From Pirellulales bacterium (GTDB taxonomy: Bacteria > Planctomycetota > Planctomycetia > Pirellulales > JAEUIK01), in the NCBI GenBank assembly GCA_019694435.1, contig JAIBBZ010000021.1, positions 1 through 64,000 of the forward strand: 64,000 nucleotides of DNA, in the 5' to 3' direction. Position numbers and translations under genes: made by a program. The notes below the pieces were generated by a model that did no database searches, was not told the DNA's origin, and saw nothing but the letters and a program-made list of their open reading frames with translations. Within the stretch, counting starts at the first letter, position 1; each line of letters starts with the position of its first letter. Shown one piece after another: positions 1 through 9,522 of the stretch.

Positions 1-2857
1 TGCCGAGCGAATAGACGAGCGGGCGTTTGGTCGGGTCGGGGTCGGTGGCCACGACGTTGACCACCAGCGTCTCGCCCTGCACGACGTTCTGGTCGGCAAC
101 GGGGGTGATGACCGGCGGCTGGTCTTCCAGCACCGTTAACGCGAAATCTCGGGTCGCGAATTGCTGCGCGCCGCCTTGCTCGGTCACCCGCACCGTGATG
201 GTTTGGCTGCCCGGCTGGAATTCGCGGCCCGGCGAGAAAGTGAACAGACCCGTGCTGGCATTGATCGAGGCGCCGGCCGGTGCACCCGGTTCGAGCGAGT
301 AGACCAGCGCCTGTGTGCCGGGCGGCGGATCGTGACCCGCCACAGTGAAGCTCAGCGTCTCGCCTTGGACGACCACTTGGGTGCCGATCGGGTCGATGAC
401 CGGGGCCGGGTCAGGGACGACATGAATGGTGATCTGCTTGGTACCCGAAAGCGGGTTGTTGCCTTGCGACTCGGTCACACGGACCGTGACCGTATAGTCG
501 CCGTTGGTCAGCCCGGCCGAGTTGAAGGTGAACTGTGCGGTCCGCTGCGGCGAGGCCGCAGGGATCAGCGAGGCGGCCGAAGAATTGGGACCCGGGTCGA
601 TGCTGAAGGTCAGGCCCTGCGCCGGCAGGTCGAAGTCGTTGCCGGTCAGCGTGACCGAGACCGATTCGCCGCGCACGACCGACAAATCGTTATTCGCGTT
701 GATGTCGACGATGAACGGTGTCTGGTTGTCCTCGGTGATCGTTACCGAGAATTGCTTGCTGTCGACCAGGCCGCCTTGGTCGCGCACGAAAGCGGTGATC
801 TGAAACGTCTGGCCACCCTGGTTTTCATTGACAATCCAGGTGATGTCGCCGGTGCGCGGGTCGATGCTCACGCCGTCGGGCGGCGAGAACGTGAAGCCAT
901 AGGTGAGCGTGTCGCCGATGCCGCCGCCTGCGAGGTTGGGATCGGTCGCATCCAGCTTGAATTTGAAGATCGTGTTTTCCGCGGCCGTCAGCCCGGTGGG
1001 AACGATCAGCGTAGGCTTGCCGTTGACGCCGACGCTGAACGATTGCGTTCGGACGTTGGCCCCGTCGACCACTTGAACGACCACTGGGTTGCCGTTCACC
1101 TGGCTCGCCGTCGGCGTCCAGGCGATCAAGCCCGTGGTGGGATTGATCGACATCCCCGTGGGGGCCGTGGTCAGGCTGTAGACGACGCCGGCTTGGCCCT
1201 CAAACAGGCTTTGCACGTCGTAGGTGTATTCAACGTCGACGTTCGCCGTCGTGACCGGGGTCGACGTGAAGTACTGCGTCGTGTCGATCGTCACGTCGAG
1301 CGTGGCGTCGTTGCCCGTGTTTTCGATCTGGCCAATGTTCCCCAGCGGAAGCGAGTCGAAGCGCGTTTGCCGGGCGCGAATCTGGTGCACGCCGTCGGGC
1401 AGGACCGTTCCGGCATTGACGGTGATCTCCACCGAAGTGCCGGTCGCGACCACCCCTCCCAGCGAGTTGTTGTTGATGTCGAAGAGTTCGACTTCGTTGC
1501 CGGGCGTGACGCCGTTGACGCGGAACCTCAATCGCGTGACTCCGCCGTTGTTCACTGCCGTGTGGTTGTCGGCCGCGCCGGTGTCCGTGAGCAGCTCGAT
1601 CGAAGTCGGCGCGGCGGGAGCCACGGTGACCGCAAAGAACTGCCGATCGACGGTCGAGTTCCCCAGCCGCAAGTCGACGCCGACCACCTTCGAGCCGACG
1701 AAGCCGTTCTTGGGTGTAAATGTGAACTGGCCGGTCGATCCGTTTTGGGTGATGTCCAAGTCGGGATCAACGCCAAACTGCAGGCCACTCGCGCCTTGCA
1801 CGACGCTCAGCACGCGAAACGTGTGGTTGGCCGGAAACTGTGCCGCATCGACGTCGGTGAACGTGAAGGTGTTCGAGACCGGCGTATTGATCTGCGTGTG
1901 CAGCGAGTTGGGAATAGGGCCTAAGAAACCCTGGTCGTCCTGATTATCGGGCTCGATTGTGACGTCGAAGGAATCTTGAATGACATTGCCAGTCCCGTCG
2001 CTGACGAAAACCGTGATCGTCACCGTGCCCGAGGTGCCTTCCGGCGCTTTCAAACGCAGCACCCCGTTCTCTTGATCGACGATCACACTCACCGAATCGA
2101 TCGTGATCGGATTCTTCGGGACCGCGATTTCGTTGTTCGAGTTGGCGTTGCGCGGAACCGTAAAGTCGATGCTGGGGTCTTGCTGGGTCGTGAAGGCGAA
2201 CACTGTGTGCTGAAAATCGAGGCCGCGCGTAGCGGCCAGCGTGATGAAGAACTGTGAGTCGTTCGTGTCATCGGCGCTCTTGGCCATCGAGAACACGCCC
2301 GCACTCGAGTGGCGCAGGTCGACGTTGTATTCGTCGTCGAACGTGACGCCCGATCCCCCCGTGCCGTTGCCCTCCGGGTCGCCGCCTTGCGCGACGAAGC
2401 CATCGAGCACGCGGTGAAAAATCACCCCGTTGTAGAAGCCGCTCTGCGCCAGCTGAATGATCCGGGCCGTCGTGTGCGGGGCCTGGTCCTCGAACATCTG
2501 CGCCCGCAAGATGCCGTTGTAGGTCGAATCGCCCGCTTCTCCGGTGCTCGTGTGCGAGATGTGGAACTCGAGCGTGCGATTCGTCTGCGGCGAGATGATG
2601 GCCTGCAGCTTGCTCGTGTCGCTGCTGGTCGCCGAGAAGGTCAGCGCATTGCCGTCGGCGTCGAAACCGTCCAGCGCGATGTTCAGCGGCACTCCCGCCT
2701 TGACGGTCACGTTCGGCAGGTCGACGAGCGTCGGGGCCGCCATCACGCAGCGCGTTTCCAACTGCTCGAGGCCCGTGCGGCGAACCTCCAAACGCTGGCG
2801 GGCCGAACCACGGGCAGAAGAGGGCGATTCGCCGCGGGCAGACGAGGTGCTGCTCAT
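1..2857 (-). CDS. Secreted cyclophilin-type peptidyl-prolyl isomerase fused to Ig/cadherin-like repeats (3' end outside window)
   Basis: About 952 codons are visible and the frame is still open at the left edge, so the C-terminus is missing. The ATG at 2857 begins a short basic segment with LEVRRTGLEQLETRCVMAA near residues 20-38, which resembles the planctomycete extracellular N-terminal motif rather than a normal signal peptide. Residues about 112-235 are a cyclophilin-type isomerase: FHRVLDGFVAQGGD and GVFSMAKSADDTNDSQFF match the family's FHR..QGGD and SMA...TN.SQFF motifs. The rest is a series of repeats of about 90-100 residues with phrases such as YSLTTAPTGMSINPTTGLIAWTP, typical of putative-Ig/cadherin-like modules of giant cell-surface proteins. 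I infer an extracellular or cell-surface location. The isomerase may act on secreted proteins. Downstream of it lies nothing visible; upstream is tsaE on the same strand. Confidence 0.85.
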   Translation of the reverse strand, partial: MSSTSSARGESPSSARGSARQRLEVRRTGLEQLETRCVMAAPTLVDLPNVTVKAGVPLNIALDGFDADGNALTFSATSSDTSKLQAIISPQTNRTLEFHISHTSTGEAGDSTYNGILRAQMFEDQAPHTTARIIQLAQSGFYNGVIFHRVLDGFVAQGGDPEGNGTGGSGVTFDDEYNVDLRHSSAGVFSMAKSADDTNDSQFFITLAATRGLDFQHTVFAFTTQQDPSIDFTVPRNANSNNEIAVPKNPITIDSVSVIVDQENGVLRLKAPEGTSGTVTITVFVSDGTGNVIQDSFDVTIEPDNQDDQGFLGPIPNSLHTQINTPVSNTFTFTDVDAAQFPANHTFRVLSVVQGASGLQFGVDPDLDITQNGSTGQFTFTPKNGFVGSKVVGVDLRLGNSTVDRQFFAVTVAPAAPTSIELLTDTGAADNHTAVNNGGVTRLRFRVNGVTPGNEVELFDINNNSLGGVVATGTSVEITVNAGTVLPDGVHQIRARQTRFDSLPLGNIGQIENTGNDATLDVTIDTTQYFTSTPVTTANVDVEYTYDVQSLFEGQAGVVYSLTTAPTGMSINPTTGLIAWTPTASQVNGNPVVVQVVDGANVRTQSFSVGVNGKPTLIVPTGLTAAENTIFKFKLDATDPNLAGGGIGDTLTYGFTFSPPDGVSIDPRTGDITWIVNENQGGQTFQITAFVRDQGGLVDSKQFSVTITEDNQTPFIVDINANNDLSVVRGESVSVTLTGNDFDLPAQGLTFSIDPGPNSSAASLIPAASPQRTAQFTFNSAGLTNGDYTVTVRVTESQGNNPLSGTKQITIHVVPDPAPVIDPIGTQVVVQGETLSFTVAGHDPPPGTQALVYSLEPGAPAGASINASTGLFTFSPGREFQPGSQTITVRVTEQGGAQQFATRDFALTVLEDQPPVITPVADQNVVQGETLVVNVVATDPDPTKRPLVYSLG

Positions 2858-3032
2858 GCGTTCCAACTGCTTGCCGGATGGTGGGATGCGCTGCCCGCTT
2901 ATGGGGGCCTAGCTCCAGTAAAACGAACCTTGGCGCGACCGGCAAGCACTTGGTTCGCAGGGCTCGATCGCTCGCGAACTCCCCCGGGCGATGCGATCGG
3001 CATAGGCCGCAGCGCTTTTGCAGTCTGCGTAG

Positions 3033-3524
3033 CTAATCGGGGGGGATGCGACCGAGGTTTTTCGCCGTTCCAAGCCTGGCGAGGACCTCGGTGGACCGCG
3101 GGCCGAAGGCCTCGAACGTGATCCGCCTGGAGGTGGGGGAAGTGATTTCGAGGCTCACCTCGATCCGATCGTCGGGCAGGCAACGTGCGACTCGATCGGA
3201 CCATTCCACGACGCATACCGCGTCGGCCTCGAAATATTCCTCGGGCCCGAGGGCCTCGAATTCGTCCTCGTCGCGCAGCCGGTACGCGTCGAAATGGCAC
3301 AGCCGGCGGCGGCCTTGATACTCGTGAATCAACGCAAAGGTCGGGCTCTGCACGGTCTGCGGATCGATTCCGAGCCCTTGCGCCAGCGCCTGGACGAACC
3401 GTGTCTTGCCGGCGCCCAAGGTCCCGATGAGCCCGATCACTTGGGGGCCGGCGATCGCGGCCGCCAGCGCGCGGGCCAGCTCCTGAGTGGCGGCTTCGTC
3501 TTGGAGGTGGACCGTGATCGGCAA
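3033..3524 (-). CDS. tsaE: tRNA threonylcarbamoyladenosine biosynthesis ATPase TsaE
   Basis: About 163 residues, the usual TsaE length. TsaE is the P-loop ATPase that works with TsaB and TsaD to put the threonylcarbamoyl group on A37 of ANN-decoding tRNAs in the cytoplasm. The Walker A motif is GTLGAGKTRFVQAL (about residues 36-49), followed by SPTFALIHEY, HFDAYRL and the conserved GPEEYFEADAVCVVEWSDR. The frame is open far upstream, but that part overlaps thiL out of frame and is not protein-like. I chose the TTG at 3524, five bases after the thiL stop, because the conserved domain starts directly after it. The tight spacing implies co-transcription with thiL. TsaB and TsaD are not in the window. 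Confidence 0.93.
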   Translation of the reverse strand: MPITVHLQDEAATQELARALAAAIAGPQVIGLIGTLGAGKTRFVQALAQGLGIDPQTVQSPTFALIHEYQGRRRLCHFDAYRLRDEDEFEALGPEEYFEADAVCVVEWSDRVARCLPDDRIEVSLEITSPTSRRITFEAFGPRSTEVLARLGTAKNLGRIPPD

Positions 3525-3528
3525 GGCC

Positions 3529-4449
3529 CTACGTCCCTGGGTGCTCGTAGCCAGTGGCCGGCAGCGGCCGCTGTTGCCCCGTGGCATCGATCGACCAAAG
3601 GCCCACCTCGGCCGCGCAGTGGCCGATCGCGGTGAGCGGCACTTCCAGCGGTTGCTCGTCGAGCATCCGTGCGGCCTCTTCCGGGGGCGCGGCCAGCACG
3701 AGCTCGAAATCCTCGCCATCACCCAAGGCGTGTTCCAGCGGCGAACGGCCATCGCGCCGGGCCAGCTCTTCGGCTGCCGGATCGATGGGCACTCGGGCGG
3801 TGTCGAGCACGATGCCGCAGCCGCTCGCCGCAGCCATCCGCGAAGCGTCGAGCGCCAACCCGTCGCTGACGTCGATCGCCGCGTGCAATTGATAACGGTC
3901 GAGGAGCCGCGCGATTTCGCGGACACGGGGGTTGAAGTCAAATTGCTTGCCGAGGATGCTGCCGCCAAACCGGCCTGTCACGAGGATCACGTCGCCGGTC
4001 CTGGCACCGTCGCGCCTTAACAGCCCCCGCGCGTGCGGTTGTCCCAAGACGGTCACGGCAATCACCAATTGCCCTTCCCAGGTGTTGGTATCACCGCCGG
4101 CGATGGCAACGTCGTATTCTGCGGCCAACGGCAAGATGCCCGCGTACAGCCGCTGTGCCTGGGCCAGCGCCCCCTCGCGGGGCAGTGCCAGCGCGACAAC
4201 CGCCGCGGTCGGCTTCCCACCCATGGCGGCAATGTCGCTGAGATTGACGGCCAGCGCCTTGCGGCCGACGCGTTGCAGATCGACCTGGTCGGGCAGGAAA
4301 TCGACGCCGGCGGAGAGCAGATCGACCGTGACCAGCACGCCCGCGGGGCTCGGCATTTCGACCAGGGCCGTGTCGTCGCCTAGCGGCAATCGCAAGGCGC
4401 GATGCCGGGGCACATGCTGCTCGAGCCAGCGAATCAATTCGGCTTCCAT
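3529..4449 (-). CDS. thiL: Thiamine-monophosphate kinase
   Basis: ThiL phosphorylates thiamine monophosphate to thiamine diphosphate with ATP, the last step of cofactor synthesis. Family motifs are clear: LGDDTALV near the N-terminus, VTVDLLSAGVDF, LAVNLSDIAAMGG (metal/ATP site), AIAGGDTN, VTGRFGGS and AIDVSDGLALDAS. The open frame reaches 4527, but the first 26 codons are arginine-rich and unlike the family; the ATG at 4449 gives a normal start (MEAELIRWL) and about 306 residues, close to family length. No clear Shine-Dalgarno sequence supports either start. tsaE follows after four bases, so the two form a small operon. Confidence 0.93.
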   Translation of the reverse strand: MEAELIRWLEQHVPRHRALRLPLGDDTALVEMPSPAGVLVTVDLLSAGVDFLPDQVDLQRVGRKALAVNLSDIAAMGGKPTAAVVALALPREGALAQAQRLYAGILPLAAEYDVAIAGGDTNTWEGQLVIAVTVLGQPHARGLLRRDGARTGDVILVTGRFGGSILGKQFDFNPRVREIARLLDRYQLHAAIDVSDGLALDASRMAAASGCGIVLDTARVPIDPAAEELARRDGRSPLEHALGDGEDFELVLAAPPEEAARMLDEQPLEVPLTAIGHCAAEVGLWSIDATGQQRPLPATGYEHPGT

Positions 4450-4604
4450 CGGGGGCCACATCGCACCGCGGGTTGCCACGCCCCGGTCGAACGCACGGCG
4501 GCGCCGCGGGCGAAGCGTGCGGGCCATTATGAGGTGAACGGCGCCCGACGGCCAAGAATCGTCGGCCGAAGCGGGTTCCGCCCGGCCGGCGGCGAAACGG
4601 TCGA

Positions 4605-5993
4605 CTAGCGGTTGAGCCGGGCGACGCCGGTCTGGCCCCGGTCGAGTGACATGTAGCCGAACAACGTCTGGCCGTCACGCAGGATGTAGAACTTCAGCGG
4701 TTGGATCTTGGCGAGGTCGTCACTGTGCAGCACGTACAGCACATTGTCGTCCGAGATCGTCTCGTAGACGTGAATGCCCACGAGCACGTCGCCGCGATGG
4801 ATGCCCTGCTTGGCGGCGGGGCTGTTGGGCCGGACCGCCACGACGCTCATCCCGCCGCGATAGGTTGTGTGCAACTCGCGGAATGCGGCTGGCGCGATCG
4901 GCTTGAGCTTCAGGCCCAGCTCCTGCCAGATTTCGTCGCCCTGGCCCTGGGGAGCAGGCGTCGCCTCGCGGGGTACGGTCGCCAAGGTGAGTGTCACATG
5001 CACCGAGCGGCCGCCGCGATCGACGCTCAGCTCGACGGCGTCACCCGCCTTCTGATCGAGCAGCATCCGCTCGAAGTCGAGCGTGCGGTCGACTCGGCGC
5101 CCGTTCACTTCGCGAATCACGTCGCCCACCTGCAGTTCGGCCGCGGCCGCGGGGCTCGCCTCTTCGAAGCCCGCCACGACCAGGCCGGGGTCTTTGCCTT
5201 GCAGGTTGGGCTTGGGCACGACGCCGTGCCAGGTGCGGACGACGCGCCGCGTGCTCAGCAGCTCGGCCGCGACCTGCATCGCCTTGTCGACCGGGATGGC
5301 AAACCCGATCCCCTGCGCGCCGGCCCGGACGGCGACGTTCACGCCGATCATTTCGCCGTCAATGTTCAGCAGCGGCCCGCCGGAATTGCCCGGGTTGATG
5401 CTCGCATCGGTCTGAATCAGATCGTCGTAGTTGACCCCTTCGCCAACCTCGACCGAACGGTGCAGCGCGCTGATGATGCCGCGGGTGACCGTATGTTCGT
5501 ACCCGTAGGCGTTGCCGACGGCGATCACCGTTTCGCCGTGCATCAGGTCGCTCGAGGTTCCCACGGTGATGATGGGCAACTTCTCGTCGGCGTCGATCTT
5601 GATGATCGCCAGGTCGGTCCGCTCGTCGGAGGTGACTAACTTGGCGATCCGTTGCGCACCGTCGAACATCGTGACTTCGATCCGCGACACCCCATCGACG
5701 ACGTGATGGTTCGTCAGGATGTAGCCGCGGTCGTCGATGATGATGCCGGTGCCCATCCCGTTGACGCGGCGGTCGACTTCGACGCCCGGGGCGCGTTCGT
5801 CCGTCGCGGTGACGACTTTTTCGCCGCGAATGTTGACGACTGCCGGTCGCACTTGTTCGACGGCTTTGACGATCGCCGAGCGGCGCAGCTCGCTGGCCGC
5901 GCACGGCGACCACGGGGCCCAGAAGGTAGCCGTCGCCAACAGGGCAAACGCGAGTTTGGCCAGCGCGCGGCGAGAACCTGTCGCTATCACCAT
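4605..5993 (-). CDS. Deg/HtrA-type serine protease with two PDZ domains, exported
   Basis: 462 residues. The N-terminal hydrophobic stretch (LAKLAFALLATATFWAPW) followed by CAASEL is a signal peptide, so the enzyme should act in the cell envelope on misfolded proteins. The trypsin-like domain carries a complete triad: His97 in TNHHVV, Asp127 in RTDLAI and Ser204 in NPGNSGGP. Two PDZ domains follow (about 250-350 and 365-455), the second in the VVAVRPNSPAAKQGIHRGDVL segment. The frame continues upstream to 6275, but that extension is proline/arginine-rich and lies before an obvious signal peptide, so I take the ATG at 5993. A second, single-PDZ, membrane-anchored paralogue lies at 50814. Confidence 0.9.
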   Translation of the reverse strand: MVIATGSRRALAKLAFALLATATFWAPWSPCAASELRRSAIVKAVEQVRPAVVNIRGEKVVTATDERAPGVEVDRRVNGMGTGIIIDDRGYILTNHHVVDGVSRIEVTMFDGAQRIAKLVTSDERTDLAIIKIDADEKLPIITVGTSSDLMHGETVIAVGNAYGYEHTVTRGIISALHRSVEVGEGVNYDDLIQTDASINPGNSGGPLLNIDGEMIGVNVAVRAGAQGIGFAIPVDKAMQVAAELLSTRRVVRTWHGVVPKPNLQGKDPGLVVAGFEEASPAAAAELQVGDVIREVNGRRVDRTLDFERMLLDQKAGDAVELSVDRGGRSVHVTLTLATVPREATPAPQGQGDEIWQELGLKLKPIAPAAFRELHTTYRGGMSVVAVRPNSPAAKQGIHRGDVLVGIHVYETISDDNVLYVLHSDDLAKIQPLKFYILRDGQTLFGYMSLDRGQTGVARLNR

Positions 5994-6347
5994 ATTCACG
6001 CGAGCGGTGGGCAAGGGGCGGCAAGACGCGGTGTGCCGCACGCGCTCCCTCGGGGGATTGGGGCGCGGGCAAGCAGCGGGTAGCCGCGGCCGGGGACCGA
6101 TCTCGCGCGGGCCATGCAGGGCGCCCGTCAATTCGGGCTGCACGCGCGGGTTCAGGCCCATGATCCAGCGGCCTGACGGTGAGCATCGGACCGCTCGGTT
6201 GTGCGCCCTTAGCGCCGCACGCCTTGGCTGACAAAGCCGCCGCAGCTTAACGAGATCGGAATACCGCTTGGGCAAGGCCTGACGGTCGTGACGATTGTCA
6301 CCGCTTGAAGAGAGGCCCGCGACGAGTCTTGGCGGCGCGAAGGGGTG
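5994..6347. other. Intergenic region upstream of the Deg protease gene
   Basis: No convincing gene. The only structure I see is a perfect 5-bp-arm palindrome, GTGAC-GATT-GTCAC, at 6288-6301, about 295 bases upstream of the protease start. It could be an operator or part of the 3' end of the upstream minus-strand gene. No good promoter hexamer pair was found. Confidence 0.4.
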
Positions 6348-6929
6348 CTAGCGGCGCAGGCGCTGCGACGGTGCGGGCAGCCGCACGATTTGCGGTCGCG
6401 GACGTTGAGCCGCGCCGGGGATGAAGATCGAGCTGCCTGGTGACGGCGAACCGCGGCGATAGCGAATGGCGTCGGCAGGTGCCTGGCCGCCGTTCTGCAT
6501 GGCGGGCGCGGCGGGCGGAGCAATTCCCTCGGGAGGCGGCAGCTCGTAAGTCTCGACCGGCGCCGGCGGGATGTTGATGTCGTAAGCAGGATCGCCCGGG
6601 TCGATCGGCGTCGGCTGCCCGTAGATCGGCGCGCCCTGCAGGCCGGTGGGTGCCATCGGCAGGGCCGCATTTGCATTACCCGGCGGACCAGGGGCAGCCG
6701 CCTGCGGTGGTCCGAAGATCGGTCCCAGGGGGACCGCTTGGAAGTGCGGCTTCGGCAGTGGTGGTGGGCCGTGTCCGGCGCCGCAAGCGCCCCCGCAGCC
6801 GCCATCGTGACAGCAGCCTGCCGGCGCAAGTTCCAACTCAACGTCGCCGCGGAGCATGAAGCAACCCGACTGCAGCAGCAACGTGGCCGCGCTCGCGACG
6901 ATCAACAATCTGGTTCGAGCTGCTGCCAT
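6348..6929 (-). CDS. Proline-rich putative lipoprotein
   Basis: 193 residues with no recognisable enzymatic domain. The ATG at 6929 begins a signal sequence (MAAARTRLLIVASAATLLLQSGC); the cysteine at about position 23 could be lipidated, but the lipobox is imperfect (Gln at -3). A Cys/Gly/His-rich patch (CCHDGGCGGACGAGHG) follows, then a low-complexity proline/alanine/glycine region with PPP, PAP and PEGIAPP runs, and a basic C-terminus. Such proteins are common and poorly understood in planctomycetes; a location at the outer membrane or cell surface is inference. The same frame stays open to 8621, antisense to the ABC ATPase genes, but only the distal part is protein-like. It diverges from oppD. 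Confidence 0.7.
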   Translation of the reverse strand: MAAARTRLLIVASAATLLLQSGCFMLRGDVELELAPAGCCHDGGCGGACGAGHGPPPLPKPHFQAVPLGPIFGPPQAAAPGPPGNANAALPMAPTGLQGAPIYGQPTPIDPGDPAYDINIPPAPVETYELPPPEGIAPPAAPAMQNGGQAPADAIRYRRGSPSPGSSIFIPGAAQRPRPQIVRLPAPSQRLRR

Positions 6930-7082
6930 GGGGCAAGAAGAATCCGTTCTCGGTTTGCCAATGCGCGCTGTTGGCGCATCGTGCGCGGCGCGGTTATTGG
7001 ATCGGCAACCCGACGCGGAAAATCGAGCGCAATCCGCAAACTCGCCGCAGATTGCCTGGTCCGGCGCGCGATGCGAACTGCG

Positions 7083-7111
7083 TTGCCGCTCGATGGGCAA
7101 ATCGATAGAAT
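7083..7111 (+). promoter_or_regulatory. Candidate sigma-70 promoter for the oppD-oppF pair
   Basis: TTGCCG (7083-7088), a 17-base spacer and TAGAAT (7106-7111), about 100 bases before the oppD GTG. It lies in the divergent intergenic region. Each hexamer is within two mismatches of consensus. Confidence 0.45.
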
Positions 7112-7214
7112 CCCGATGTCGATGGCTCGGAAGGATTTGCGGCGCTGGCGGGGGTCGAGGGCGAGGCTCCAATCCCAGTCCAGTACGCCGGTTGCTAGCA
7201 GCTACGGAGCCTTT

Positions 7215-8261
<1,047 letters not shown>

Positions 8262-8283
8262 CCCTACGCTACAGGACGCGCAC

Positions 8284-9357
8284 TTGAGTATCGCTGCTAC
8301 CACATCAACGCACGACTCGACGGTCGCGCAGCCGAAACCGCTGTTGAAGGTCGAAGGGCTCGTCAAACACTTTCCCGTTCGCGGTGGGCTGTTTCGTGGT
8401 GTGCGCGAATGGGTCCGCGCCGTGGATGGAGTCAGCTTCGAACTCGGCGCGGGACGGACCTTGGGGCTCGTCGGAGAAAGCGGTTGCGGTAAAACGACCG
8501 TCGGCCGAACGATTCTTCGGCTGATCAAGCCCACGGGCGGTTCGGTCCACTTTGCAGGGCAGGACGTCTTTGCCCTCCCGCCGGCCCAGTTGCGGCAGCT
8601 GCGCCGCCAGATGCAGATCATCTTTCAGGATCCGTACGGCTCACTCAATCCACGGATGAACGTCAGTTCGATCGTGGGTGAGCCGCTTTGGATTCACGGT
8701 CTCGCCCGGGGCCAGGCGCTCCGTGACCGAGTGAGCGAGTTGCTGCAACAGGTGGGGCTGCCGGCGAGCGCCGGCAACCGTTATCCGCACGAGTTCTCCG
8801 GGGGGCAGCGGCAGCGAATCGGCGTGGCCAGGGCGCTCGCCTTGCGCCCGTCGTTCATTGTCTGCGACGAGCCGACCAGCGCGCTCGATGTCTCGATTCG
8901 AGCCCAGGTGATCAACTTGCTGATCGACTTGCAGCGCGAGTTCCGGCTGAGCTACTTGATGATCAGCCACGATCTGGGCGTCGTCCGGCATATCAGCCAT
9001 GAGGTCGCCGTGATGTACCTGGGCCGGGTTGTCGAACATGCGGCCACGGCCGAGCTCTACGACCAGCCGCGTCATCCCTACACGCAGGTCTTGCTGGCGG
9101 CGATTCCGGTGCCCGATCCGACGCGCCGGCGTCCGCGCGTGGTGGCGATGGACGACGATATTCCCTCGCCCATCCACATTCCGAGCGGCTGTGCATTTCA
9201 TCCCCGTTGCCCGCTGTTTCAACTCAAGGGGCGGCCCGAGATCTGTCAGCGGCACGTGCCCGAGTTGCTGCCGATCGCGCCTGGGGCGCGGCATCTTGCG
9301 AGCTGCCACTTCGCGGCCGAATCGGCCGCACTTTCGCAGGTCTCGCCGAGCGCCTGA
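8284..9357 (+). CDS. oppF: Oligopeptide/dipeptide ABC transporter ATP-binding protein, OppF/DppF type
   Basis: 357 residues from a TTG at 8284 preceded by AGGA at a good distance. It is the second ATPase of the OppDF pair. Walker A is [13 protein letters not shown], the signature [15 protein letters not shown] and Walker [13 protein letters not shown]; the C-terminus has the family's [13 protein letters not shown] and [10 protein letters not shown] segments. The frame overlaps the end of oppD upstream, but that portion is not protein-like. Coupled closely to oppD and presumably co-transcribed. As with oppD, the membrane permeases must be encoded elsewhere or the pair serves another OppBC-type transporter. 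Confidence 0.93.
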   Translation: MSIAATTSTHDSTVAQPKPLLKVEGLVKHFPVRGGLFRGVREWVRAVDGVSFELGAGRTLGLVGESGCGKTTVGRTILRLIKPTGGSVHFAGQDVFALPPAQLRQLRRQMQIIFQDPYGSLNPRMNVSSIVGEPLWIHGLARGQALRDRVSELLQQVGLPASAGNRYPHEFSGGQRQRIGVARALALRPSFIVCDEPTSALDVSIRAQVINLLIDLQREFRLSYLMISHDLGVVRHISHEVAVMYLGRVVEHAATAELYDQPRHPYTQVLLAAIPVPDPTRRRPRVVAMDDDIPSPIHIPSGCAFHPRCPLFQLKGRPEICQRHVPELLPIAPGARHLASCHFAAESAALSQVSPSA

Positions 9358-9446
9358 TCCGAGGTGTCTGGATCGGTCGCGCGCTAGCCTCTCGAGTCGC
9401 CTTCCGGCCCTGGCTTTGGCCGACTCTGCCTGTTACGCTCATGACG

Positions 9447-9476
9447 CGGCCCGGGGGAATTTGGGCCTCCGGGCCG
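9447..9476 (+). other. GC-rich hairpin between oppF and the next gene
   Basis: CGGCCCGG (9447-9454) pairs perfectly with CCGGGCCG (9469-9476) across a 14-base loop. No T-tract follows, so it is not a standard intrinsic terminator; it may separate the oppDF transcript from the following gene or be chance in GC-rich DNA. Confidence 0.3.
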
Positions 9477-9522
9477 GTCAAAATCGAACGATTTGCCGCC
9501 CTTCGCCAGGGAGATGTTTGCC

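Noticed and set aside
161..1924. Long plus-strand open frame of 587 codons.
   Set aside because: It lies antisense to the Ig-repeat gene, is Arg/Asp-rich, and has no protein family pattern; it is a GC-bias shadow.
9447..9476. Terminator after oppF.
   Set aside because: Good stem but no T-tract; listed only as a hairpin.
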